From Micromonospora polyrhachis (GTDB taxonomy: Bacteria; Actinomycetota; Actinomycetes; Mycobacteriales; Micromonosporaceae): a DNA stretch of 64,000 bases. Each line of letters begins with the position of its first letter. Positions within the stretch are counted from its first letter, which is position 1. Below, one piece after another: positions 7,218-15,179 of the stretch. The translations under genes and the position numbers were made by a program. The notes under the pieces were generated by a model that had not been told where the DNA came from, ran no database searches, and saw only the letters and a list, made by a program, of their open reading frames with translations. The stretch spans positions 1,736,001 through 1,800,000 of the forward strand of contig NZ_JACHJW010000001.1 of the NCBI RefSeq assembly GCF_014203835.1, given 5' to 3'.

Positions 7218-8246
7218 ATGCGGCTTGAACAGACTGGCCGAGACGGGTTCTACCGGGTTCGGTCGGCCGCCCCGCTCCGCCTCTTCGTCTCCTCGTCGCC
7301 GGCCGGACGCCGGTTGCTCTGTGACCCGACCCTGGTCGGTACCGCGTTTCAGGCCACCCTTCGGCAGGCATGCGAGAGGGCCGTCACCGACCTGCTCCAG
7401 GCGGAGCCGAGCGTGACCGAGGCGCTCGTCGACGTGCTGCCGGACGTGCTCTACATCCTGCGCGGTGGCCTGAACTTCGGGCTGCACGAGGTGGTCGAGC
7501 AGGTGCTCGGACGACCCTGCCGGGTCAGCTTCATGAGCAGCCGCCGGGAGGTACGCGACGGTCGGGCGGTCGTCACCGGTGACGAGTACCGGCAGATCGA
7601 CCTGGGTGGAGCCAGCGTCCTGTTCGTCGGCGACATCGCGGCCACCGGGCAGACGATCACGAACGCGCTCACCGTACTGGGTGGGCAGGGCGGTGACGGC
7701 GCTTTTGCGTCGCACGTCGTCATCGTCACCATCGGGACGAGAGCCGCCGCCGAGCGAATCTCCACACTGCTCGGTGAATCGACCGGTGCCCCACGCGGCC
7801 TGGTGACCATGGTCGCCCTGGAGGGCCTGTTCGGCGTCTACCAACAGGAGTACGACCTGGCGCTGCATCTGGACCAGACGGACTTCATCCCACGTGGCGG
7901 ACTGATCTCACCGGAGTTCCGGGCCGCGTCGGCCCGAGACCCGGTGCACCTCCTGGAGCGGTGTGTGATCTACGACGGCGGGCTGCGGGGCTTCGCACCC
8001 GGCGCCCATCTGCGTCACCTACTCGACTACTGGGAAATGTTGTGTGCGGCATTCGCCGAAAACCACGACCTGATCGGTCGACACCTGGCCGGTAAGAACG
8101 ATCATCTGCCGAGCGGAGTAGATCTTATCGAAGTGGACGATGAATTGGTGAGCCGGCTTGACTACGGGTCGATCCTTGGCCGATGCTACGCGCACCGCGA
8201 TCGCATTCGACGTGCATACGATCGACTGACTGGGAGCCGAGCGTGA
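7218..8246 (+). CDS. Type I phosphoribosyltransferase-domain protein (342 aa)
   Basis: The PRPP-binding signature is SVLFVGDIAATGQTITNAL (VDDxxATGxT type; here GD replaces the usual DD) around residues 135-150, preceded by VLYILRGGLNFG, the PRTase ribose/loop-I region. At 342 residues it is much longer than a free-standing salvage PRTase; the last 120 residues, including LERCVIYDGGLRGF and HLRHLLDYWEML, are an unrecognised helical domain. It starts 16 bp after the decarboxylase and its stop overlaps the NUDIX start (GTGA). Function could be base-ribosyl transfer or the reverse on a pathway nucleotide; the substrate is not evident. Confidence 0.75.
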   Translation: MRLEQTGRDGFYRVRSAAPLRLFVSSSPAGRRLLCDPTLVGTAFQATLRQACERAVTDLLQAEPSVTEALVDVLPDVLYILRGGLNFGLHEVVEQVLGRPCRVSFMSSRREVRDGRAVVTGDEYRQIDLGGASVLFVGDIAATGQTITNALTVLGGQGGDGAFASHVVIVTIGTRAAAERISTLLGESTGAPRGLVTMVALEGLFGVYQQEYDLALHLDQTDFIPRGGLISPEFRAASARDPVHLLERCVIYDGGLRGFAPGAHLRHLLDYWEMLCAAFAENHDLIGRHLAGKNDHLPSGVDLIEVDDELVSRLDYGSILGRCYAHRDRIRRAYDRLTGSRA

Positions 8247-8638
8247 AGATTATCGACAAGCTGGCCTGGCTACGGGTAGAGGACGGCAAGATCCTGAGCA
8301 CCCGCTCATACGGAAAGGACGCCTATTACATTCCTGGCGGCAAGCGTGAGGCGGGCGAGAGCGATCACGAGGCGCTGAAGCGGGAGATCCAGGAGGAGCT
8401 CTGCGTCGACCTGGTCGACGACACGATCGAACTGGCCGAGGTCTTCGAGGCACAGGCCCACGGCAAGGCCGAGGGCATGATCGTGCGGATGACCTGCTAC
8501 CGGTCGGACTACAAGGGCTCACTCAAGCCCGGTGCGGAAATCGAGGAAGTCATCTGGTTGGACTACTCCGGTCGGGAAAAGTCGTCCATGGTGGACAAGC
8601 TGATCTTCGACTGGCTGCACGACCGCGGCGAGCTGTAA
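8243..8638 (+). CDS. NUDIX hydrolase
   Basis: 131 residues from GTG 8243, overlapping the previous stop by 4 bp. The NUDIX box GGKREAGESDHEALKREIQE followed by ELCV has the metal-binding REIQEE; the usual Gly near the end is Cys. The domain starts at residue 1 with strand KIIDKLAWLRVEDGKIL, as in MutT-like pyrophosphohydrolases, and ends LIFDWLHDRGEL. In this operon it could remove pyrophosphate from dihydroneopterin triphosphate or a nucleotide intermediate (inference from the neighbouring GTP cyclohydrolase). It is the last gene of the forward operon; the next gene is convergent. Confidence 0.88.
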   Translation: MKIIDKLAWLRVEDGKILSTRSYGKDAYYIPGGKREAGESDHEALKREIQEELCVDLVDDTIELAEVFEAQAHGKAEGMIVRMTCYRSDYKGSLKPGAEIEEVIWLDYSGREKSSMVDKLIFDWLHDRGEL

Positions 8639-8919
8639 CCCAGGCCACTCACTGGTCGATGACGACGATTCCGCGCTCGACCAGCTGACCGAGGCGTCGA
8701 CAGGCGATCTGCGCGATATCGGCGAAACAGCGCAAATTCCGCCCGCCCGGAGTGCCGATTCCCATGCGGCGGTACCGGCAGATCACTCGAACTTGAGAAC
8801 CTACGTCGACACCACCTGTTGCCTGCGGGACAGCGACTCACTACTCCCGATCCGCGCCAACGGAAAGATCCGCAGACTGAGCCTCGGTGGCGGTGGCGCT
8901 GTTGGCGATTTCGGCGGTG
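8639..8919. other. Intergenic region between convergent operon and MFS gene
   Basis: 281 bp with no supported gene. A 38-codon leftward frame (8649-8765, beginning MGIGTPGGRNLRCFAD and ending QLVERGIVVIDQ) reads like protein but has no ribosome site and no recognised relative; it may be a remnant. No strong T-tailed hairpin was found. Confidence 0.35.
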
Positions 8920-10386
8920 TCAGTGGTTGGACGCGAGAAGCGGCTCCTGTTGCCGACGGGCTTTCGAATGCCGCTCCCGGGCGATGGGCAGCATCGCGGC
9001 GATGATGGCGGCGAGTACGGCCACACCCGCGCCGACGGCGAGGGCCACGCGGAACCCGTTGAGGGAGGGCACAGCGTGTCCGCCCAGGTCGAGAGTCATG
9101 CCGGCCAGGACGACGCCCATGACGGCCGCGGCGACCGACGACCCCACGGAACGGGTCAGGGAGTTGAAGGCGTTCGCGGCACCGGTCTCGTGGTGCGGTA
9201 CGGCAGCCATGATGAGGGCGGGCATCGCACCGTAGGCGAGGCCGACGCCGCAGGAAGTCAGGATGGTGCTGATCAGCAGGGCTGGTGCGGAGTCGAGCAG
9301 GAACTGCGCAGAGCCGTATCCGAGTGCGATCACGAGCCCGCCCACAGCGAGGGTGACCTTGGCACCGTGGTTGCGGGTGATCTTCGCGCCCACCGGACTC
9401 ATCGCCATCATCATCACGCCCGCCGGTGCCATCCACAGACCCATGGCCACCATGGACTGCCCCAGGCCGTACCCGGTCGAGGTGGGCAGTTGCAGGAGTT
9501 GGGGGACCACCAGGGACTGCGCGTACATGGCGAAACCAACCAGGAACGAGGCGACGTTGGTCCACAGGACCACCGGGTGGGCGGTGGTCCGCAGGTCGAT
9601 CATCGGGTTGTCGGCGCGCAACTCCCACCAGCCCCAGACCAGAGCGACCAGGAGTGCGGCGGCCAGCAGTCCGAGGACCCTCGGGGAGCTCCAGCCCCAG
9701 TCGTTGCCCTGGGAAACCGCCAGCAGCAGGCAGATCAGCACCACCGACAGGCCAAGCGCGCCGATCAGGTCAAAGCGGCCCCGTTCCTCGGCGTCGGGGG
9801 CCACGGTGGGCACCCAGGCGGCCACGGCCGCGGTGATCAGGATGCTCAGGATGGCGGCGAACCAGAACAGCAGACGCCAGGATCCCCGTTCGGCCACGGC
9901 GGCGGCCAGGGGCAGCCCGAGGGCACCGCCCACCCCCATGGAGGCGCTCATCAGGGCGATCGAGGCATGCAGGCGTTCCTGCGGGATCACGTCCTTGATC
10001 AGTGAGATGCCGAGCGGGACGATGCCGATGCCCAGGCCCTGCAGCGCTCGGCCGAGGATGGTCAGACTCACGTCCGTGGCAAGGGCGCACACAACCGAGC
10101 CGACGATCATCGGAACGGTCAGGATCAGCACCACGCGCTTCTTGCCGTACATGTCGCCGAGCTTGCCGGCGACCGGCGTTGCCACCGCACCGGCCAGCAG
10201 CGTCACCGTGACGATCCACGAGGCTTTCGAGGCGGTGGTGTGCAGCAGGGCGGGAAACTCCGCGATCAGCGGCACCACGAGGGTCTGCATGATCGCCGAG
10301 ACGATCCCGGCGTACGCCAGCGCGACGATGACGCGCGTCTCGGCTCCGGTTCGCCGGGACGCGGGCGCGGCTGTGGCGGGCTTCAT
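8920..10386 (-). CDS. DHA2-type major facilitator superfamily exporter
   Basis: 488 residues with about 14 hydrophobic helices, the size and topology of proton-driven drug exporters of the DHA2 branch. Motif A is GKLGDMYGKKRVV in the loop after helix 2, and motif C-like GVGGALGLPLAAAVAERGSWRLLFW follows helix 4-5. The gene is divergent from a MarR regulator 138 bp away, with palindromes in the gap; this is the standard layout of a repressor-controlled efflux pump. It could export the product of the adjacent 2.9-8.6 kb operon, or an unrelated drug. Confidence 0.92.
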   Translation of the reverse strand: MKPATAAPASRRTGAETRVIVALAYAGIVSAIMQTLVVPLIAEFPALLHTTASKASWIVTVTLLAGAVATPVAGKLGDMYGKKRVVLILTVPMIVGSVVCALATDVSLTILGRALQGLGIGIVPLGISLIKDVIPQERLHASIALMSASMGVGGALGLPLAAAVAERGSWRLLFWFAAILSILITAAVAAWVPTVAPDAEERGRFDLIGALGLSVVLICLLLAVSQGNDWGWSSPRVLGLLAAALLVALVWGWWELRADNPMIDLRTTAHPVVLWTNVASFLVGFAMYAQSLVVPQLLQLPTSTGYGLGQSMVAMGLWMAPAGVMMMAMSPVGAKITRNHGAKVTLAVGGLVIALGYGSAQFLLDSAPALLISTILTSCGVGLAYGAMPALIMAAVPHHETGAANAFNSLTRSVGSSVAAAVMGVVLAGMTLDLGGHAVPSLNGFRVALAVGAGVAVLAAIIAAMLPIARERHSKARRQQEPLLASNH

Positions 10387-10524
10387 AGGGGGGTTCCTTC
10401 GGACAGGACGGGCAATGAGATGCGCCGGTCGGCGATCGCCGATCAGGACCAGCTATATGCATGATACATGTTATATGCATAGCACACATGTCATGCATGA
10501 CGCATATCGCGTACGCTTGGGGGC
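10387..10524. promoter_or_regulatory. Divergent promoter/operator region of the MFS and MarR genes
   Basis: An AT-rich island in otherwise GC-rich DNA. It holds a perfect 12-bp palindrome GTCATGCATGAC at 10490-10501 and two copies of TATATGCAT at 10454-10462 and 10472-10480, 18 bp apart (nearly two helical turns). These are good candidates for MarR dimer sites and would cover both promoters, allowing autoregulation and control of the exporter. Confidence 0.6.
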
Positions 10525-10980
10525 GTGAGCAGCCTGGCGAGGTCCATCGAACGTGAGGTCATGCTGCTGGGCAGGCACGCCTTCCTCAGCCCGCCTGGCT
10601 CCAAGGGGCGCGGCAACCGGCTGGATCGATCCGCCTACGTGCTGCTGACCCGACTCGAGGAACAAGGCCCGATGTCCGTCGCCGAACTGCAGGAAGCATT
10701 CGGCCTGGACCAATCCACCCTCAGCCGGCAGACCTCCGCGATGCTGCGCGCAGGTGTCGTGGAACGTATTCCCGACCCCGACGGCGGGCTGGCCCGCAAG
10801 TTTCGTGCCACCCCGCTCGGGATCGAACGACTCGAGGCTGATCGTTCCGAGAAACTCGCCGCACTCAGCAAGGTCCTACGCGGCTGGAACCAGGACCAGA
10901 TCGAGGCGTTCGCCGAGATGCTGCGTCAGTTCAACGAGGGCATCGAGCAGGTCGACGGACGACCATGGCCCCGAGCATGA
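10525..10980 (+). CDS. MarR-family transcriptional regulator
   Basis: 151 residues from GTG 10525. Winged helix-turn-helix: YVLLTRLEEQGPMSVAELQEAFGLDQSTLSRQ then MLRAGVVERIPDPDGGLARK (wing), with flanking dimerisation helices at both ends. MarR proteins bind palindromes as dimers and release DNA when bound by small molecules; the divergent exporter and the palindromes in the 138-bp gap make it the likely local repressor. Confidence 0.9.
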   Translation: MSSLARSIEREVMLLGRHAFLSPPGSKGRGNRLDRSAYVLLTRLEEQGPMSVAELQEAFGLDQSTLSRQTSAMLRAGVVERIPDPDGGLARKFRATPLGIERLEADRSEKLAALSKVLRGWNQDQIEAFAEMLRQFNEGIEQVDGRPWPRA

Positions 10981-11066
10981 CGACCCGGGGCTGACGGGCG
11001 AGGCGGGGTACACGACACCTCGTCCTGCTTTACTCGCGCTTTACCGCCCGTAACGACGCTTTGCCG

Positions 11067-14000
11067 ATGATGCTCCATCGCTCCTCGGGCCGCGCCCTGG
11101 CCGCGGCCACCGTGTTCGCCATCATCTCCACCACGACCTGGGGTGCCTCCCCGGCACCAGCCTCCGCCACTGTCACCACCACCGCAGCCCCCCCAACCGC
11201 TGAGGTCACCGAGGCCCAAGGGGTCGCAAAAGCCGTAGCTGCGGCCAAGCGAACCGGTAAGCAGGTGGAGGTCATCGACGAGCGGACCGAAACCTCGCGT
11301 CTCCTTGCCAATCCTTCCGGCACCCTACTGCTGGAGCAGCATGCGATGCCGGTACGGGTCACCGTAGGTAATCAGTGGGTACCGGTGGACACGACGCTGG
11401 GCCGGACCGGCACCGGTGCGGTCCGACCGGCGGCGGTCTCGGTCGACCTGCTGCTCTCCGATGGGGGAACCGGTCCGCTGGTCACCCTCGGTCGGCACGG
11501 GCGCGAGCTGTCGTTGTCGTGGCCAGCCCCGCTGCCGCAACCGGTGCTCGACGCCGACACGGCGACCTACCGTGAGGTGCTGCCCGGCGTGGACCTGCGG
11601 GTACAGGCGACGGTTGACGGATTCACCCAACTCCTTGTCGTCAAGGACCGTCGAGCCACCGCCGACCTGCGCCGGGTCACCTACCGTTTGGCCACCAAAG
11701 GGCTGACGGTCCACGCCGGCCCGGACGGCACCACGACCGCCAAGGACGAGCAGGGAAAGGTCCACTTCTCGTCGGGTACACCCCTGATGTGGGACACACC
11801 ACCGGCCGTTGTCACGTCTGGAGCACTGACCGGCCCCGTCGAGTCGCACCAGCGAGCAATGGGACTGACCGTCGATCGTACGAGCCTGACCGTCATCCCC
11901 GATCCGAAGCTGCTGGAGACAGGTGGGCTTCCGCTGTACATCGACCCGTCCTACTCAGCCGGAGCCAGTGCCTGGACCTACGTGAACAAGCAGGCACATA
12001 CCACGTCCTACTGGTCGACGAAGGACAGCACTCGCGCGAAGGTGGGCAAGACCTGGGGCAAGAGTGACGGGCCGTACCGCTCGTTCTTTCAGATGGGGAT
12101 GTCACGGATCGCCAACGCGACTGTCAAACGCGCGTGGTTCTACATCGTGCTCGACCATTCCGCGGACTGCGCAGCCGGCCCGGTGGAGCTGTGGCACACC
12201 GGCTTGATCGACCCGACAAAGTCATTGACCTGGGACAACAGCGCCTCGCTCTGGCTACGTAACCTCCAGACGCAGTCGGGCAAGGCAAACGAGGGCAGCG
12301 CCTGCCCGTCACCGGACGATCCGATGGAGTACGAGCCGGCCGCCTTGAAGACCATCGTCCAGGACATCGCCACCCGTAGGCTCCCCACCATCACGGTAGG
12401 ACTACGAATTCCGGCCAGCTCCGAGACGAACCAGTACCACTGGAAGTACTTCCACCCGAGCAGCGCCCGGGTCAACATCGAGTTCAACACCCCGCCGGAA
12501 GCGCCGGCCGGATTGACGACCGTGCCGGCGACTCCGTGCGGTAGCGCGACTGCGCCGACCGCACTCAACACCGCCACGCCCACCTTCTCGGCGGTACCCT
12601 CCGACCGCGACAACCACAATCTCACCACCGACCTGGAGATCCTCCAGGGCGAAACGGTGCTGACCTCGATCCGCTCCGGGACCTCGGGATCCGGTGCCGC
12701 GATCAGCTGGCCGCCGCTCGACTACGGCGTCCTACCGGAGGACCAGCCGACGACGGTCTTCAGCTACCGTGCCCGGAGCCATGACGTGCCAGCCGACTCG
12801 GTGGATGCGTTGTCGGGTGACTACACGCCTCGCTGCTACTTCACGGTCGACCGTGCGGCGCCCGCGCCGGGCACGATCGGCTCCGCCGACTTCCCGAACG
12901 GGGTCGCGGTCCGATCGGTCGGTGAAACCGGGACGGTGACCTTCGCCAAGGCCGCCGCCGACGGCGACGTCGCCGGGTTCCGCTACGGCTTCAGCCGAGA
13001 GAGCATCACGCTCTTCGTGCCAGCCGGTGCCGACGGCACCGCCACCGTCCCGATCACCCTGTGGCGCCGGGACCCGGCCGACCCGTCCAGTATCTCCCGC
13101 ACGCTGTTCATGCGGGTCGTCGACCGGGCGGGCAACCACAGCGGCACGGCCGGGCCGTGGACACTGACCGCCACCGACCGTACGGTCACCGCGCCGGCGG
13201 TGCGGGCGGACGTCAACGGCGACCGGCGCGCCGACGTCACGACCCTGGTCGACCAGGGCAACGGCGGCACCGTGGCCTGGAACTTCGTCAGCACGGGCAC
13301 CGCCGCACGCGGCTACGTCGGCTGGGATGCCGGCGGCGCGGGCGGCTTCCCCTCCTACCGCGTCACCAGTGTCACCGCCGAGGTGGACGGCGACGGACGG
13401 ACCGACGTGGCGGCCTTCCGTGAGGACCCGGACCGTACGACCAGCCTGTTCATCCTGCGCTCCGACGGGACCCGGTTCGACGCCGGGGTCGCGGCCTGGA
13501 CCGGCACCACGTTCCGGCTGAGCCACATGAAGGTCGTCGCGGGCGACTTCGACGGCGACGGGGACGACGACATCGCCGTGTTCCAGGGTTCCGCGGGTCT
13601 GCAGACGAAGCTCTTCGTGCTGTGGTCGAACGCCGGGGTGTTCGGTGCGCCGGTGCAGTTGTGGGACAGCCTGGCCAATGGCTGGGACGTGAGCCGGTCC
13701 CGGTTCACCGCCGGTGACTACGACGGGGACGGGGACGACGACATCGCGGGCTTCTACGGCTACGTGGGCAACCAGACGAAGCTGTTCGAGTTCATCTCGA
13801 ACCGTACGGGCTTCGCCGCCCCGGTCGTGCGGTGGGACAGCGGTGCCGGTGCCTTCGACCTCGACCAGGCGACGTTCGCCAGCGGCGACATCGACGGCGA
13901 CTCGGCCGGGCGCGACGAGGTGATCGCCAAGTACAACGCCGGCGGTGCCACCACCCGGCTGTACACCTTCTGGCCCGGTGCCACCTGGACCCAGCAAACC

Positions 14001-14675
14001 TGGTGGACCTCCGACACCGGCGCGCTGGACGCCGCGAAGACCACTCTCGCCGCGGGCGACTACGACAGCGACGGCAGGACCGACGCGGCGCTGCTCTACG
14101 ACCTCGGCGGTGGGGCGCGGCGGCTCTACACCCACCTGTCGACCGGGACGGCGTTCAGCGGCGCGCGCACCGACTGGGAGGGCGGTGTCGGGGCGGCTAC
14201 CCCCACCCTGTTCGTCGAGCCGGGGCGCAAGTACAAGCTGCACCCGGTGCACAGCGACAAGTGTGCCGACATCGCGGGCAACAGCCTGGAGAACGGTGCG
14301 GCCCTCCAGCAGTGGAACTGCACGACCGGCACCAACCAGCAGTTCCTGGTCGAGCGGATCGGCGCGAGCCCGTACTTCCATCTGAAGGTGGTCCGATCGG
14401 GCAAGTGCCTCGACGTGAACCGCTGGGATACCGCCGACAACGTCAAGGTCCAGCAGTGGACCTGCGCCAATCTGGGTGCCTCACAACCCAACCAGCAGTT
14501 CCGGCTCGACTACATCGAGGGCGCCGGGCTCGACGTGGTGGTCCAGCCGGTGATCGTGCATAGCGAAAAGTGCCTGAACGTCACGGGCGCGGGCACGGCC
14601 GACGGGGCCGCGATCGTGCAACTGACCTGTTCCGGTGCCACGCACCAGCGCTTCTACCTCCGTCTGGAGCCGTAG
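11067..14675 (+). CDS. Secreted FG-GAP/VCBS-repeat protein with C-terminal ricin B lectin domain
   Basis: 1202 residues from ATG 11067. Sec signal peptide at the start (basic MMLHRSSGR, hydrophobic ALAAATVFAIIS, then ASPAPASA). Residues 250-470 include a DNRLRE-like beta-sandwich (SYWSTKDSTRAKVGKTW, AWFYIVLD). Residues 710-1010 hold FG-GAP/VCBS repeats with calcium-loop DxDGDxxxD motifs (GDFDGDGDDDIAVF, GDYDGDGDDDIAGF, GDYDSDGRTDAALLY). From 1050 to the end is a ricin-type beta-trefoil with QQW motifs (LQQWNC, VQQWTC), which binds sugars. An extracellular calcium-dependent protein that probably attaches to glycans; such proteins are often encoded beside actinobacterial RHS proteins, as here. 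Confidence 0.85.
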   Translation: MMLHRSSGRALAAATVFAIISTTTWGASPAPASATVTTTAAPPTAEVTEAQGVAKAVAAAKRTGKQVEVIDERTETSRLLANPSGTLLLEQHAMPVRVTVGNQWVPVDTTLGRTGTGAVRPAAVSVDLLLSDGGTGPLVTLGRHGRELSLSWPAPLPQPVLDADTATYREVLPGVDLRVQATVDGFTQLLVVKDRRATADLRRVTYRLATKGLTVHAGPDGTTTAKDEQGKVHFSSGTPLMWDTPPAVVTSGALTGPVESHQRAMGLTVDRTSLTVIPDPKLLETGGLPLYIDPSYSAGASAWTYVNKQAHTTSYWSTKDSTRAKVGKTWGKSDGPYRSFFQMGMSRIANATVKRAWFYIVLDHSADCAAGPVELWHTGLIDPTKSLTWDNSASLWLRNLQTQSGKANEGSACPSPDDPMEYEPAALKTIVQDIATRRLPTITVGLRIPASSETNQYHWKYFHPSSARVNIEFNTPPEAPAGLTTVPATPCGSATAPTALNTATPTFSAVPSDRDNHNLTTDLEILQGETVLTSIRSGTSGSGAAISWPPLDYGVLPEDQPTTVFSYRARSHDVPADSVDALSGDYTPRCYFTVDRAAPAPGTIGSADFPNGVAVRSVGETGTVTFAKAAADGDVAGFRYGFSRESITLFVPAGADGTATVPITLWRRDPADPSSISRTLFMRVVDRAGNHSGTAGPWTLTATDRTVTAPAVRADVNGDRRADVTTLVDQGNGGTVAWNFVSTGTAARGYVGWDAGGAGGFPSYRVTSVTAEVDGDGRTDVAAFREDPDRTTSLFILRSDGTRFDAGVAAWTGTTFRLSHMKVVAGDFDGDGDDDIAVFQGSAGLQTKLFVLWSNAGVFGAPVQLWDSLANGWDVSRSRFTAGDYDGDGDDDIAGFYGYVGNQTKLFEFISNRTGFAAPVVRWDSGAGAFDLDQATFASGDIDGDSAGRDEVIAKYNAGGATTRLYTFWPGATWTQQTWWTSDTGALDAAKTTLAAGDYDSDGRTDAALLYDLGGGARRLYTHLSTGTAFSGARTDWEGGVGAATPTLFVEPGRKYKLHPVHSDKCADIAGNSLENGAALQQWNCTTGTNQQFLVERIGASPYFHLKVVRSGKCLDVNRWDTADNVKVQQWTCANLGASQPNQQFRLDYIEGAGLDVVVQPVIVHSEKCLNVTGAGTADGAAIVQLTCSGATHQRFYLRLEP

Positions 14676-14684
14676 TAGCGAAGG

Positions 14685-14721
14685 ACCGGGCCGCTGAGGA
14701 TGGTCTCCTCAGCGGCCCGGT
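14685..14721. terminator. Bidirectional terminator hairpin
   Basis: A perfect 16-bp stem (14685-14700 with 14706-14721) closes a 5-base loop TGGTC. It begins 10 bp after the FG-GAP gene stop and ends 18 bp before the stop of the convergent immunity-like gene, so it can serve both. There is no long T tract, which is common in high-GC actinobacteria. Confidence 0.8.
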
Positions 14722-14739
14722 GCGGTGCTCTCCGCCGCG

Positions 14740-15177
14740 TCAGCAGTGGTCGGCCTGCAACCAGACACCATCGATGGACTCAAGGTTCGACGAACGCACC
14801 ACGACCGTGGGCGAGCCGAGCCCGGCGATCAGGGCATCCAGGGTGGCCTCCACCGCCAACTGTCGTTCCTCACTGGGAAAGCGCCAGATGGGTGCCCAGT
14901 GCGGACCGGTGGGCGGCCCCTGATCACGCAGCGCCTCGTCGATCGTCGCCTCCGCGCCGGCGGGCAGGGGGGCGAGCAGGAAGAGGTTGTCGTCCTCCTC
15001 GTCGTCCCACGGTCGCTGGGCGAAGATCGTGAAGTGCCATCCGGAGCTGGGGTGGTCGAGCCACAGGAATCCCGCGCGTGGTCCGTCGTACCAGTCCAGA
15101 ATGATCGTCCGGGCGACGCGGATCGGGCCGGAGAAGCTCCCGACGAGATCCGCACTGGGATCGGGCACTGTTCTCAC
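14740..15177 (-). CDS. Putative immunity protein for the adjacent RHS toxin
   Basis: 145 residues, acidic, no signal peptide or membrane helix. GTG 15177 is 2 bp from the stop of the RHS gene upstream in the same direction, the classic position of a polymorphic-toxin immunity gene. Features: TIILDWYDGPRAGFLWL, a very acidic patch PWDDEEDDNLFLLAPLP, and EERQLAVEATLDALIAGLG. I do not recognise a named immunity family. The function comes from position, size and acidity, and would be cytoplasmic neutralisation of the C-terminal toxin. Confidence 0.6.
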   Translation of the reverse strand: MRTVPDPSADLVGSFSGPIRVARTIILDWYDGPRAGFLWLDHPSSGWHFTIFAQRPWDDEEDDNLFLLAPLPAGAEATIDEALRDQGPPTGPHWAPIWRFPSEERQLAVEATLDALIAGLGSPTVVVRSSNLESIDGVWLQADHC

Positions 15178-15179
15178 CT

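Noticed and set aside
2966-8638. Phosphonate or coenzyme M biosynthesis cluster
   Set aside because: A ComDE-type decarboxylase is present, but PEP mutase, phosphosulfolactate synthase and other marker genes are absent.
12732-14381. Leftward 549-codon open frame inside the FG-GAP gene
   Set aside because: Shadow of the forward gene, whose calcium-loop repeats and ricin domain are unmistakable.
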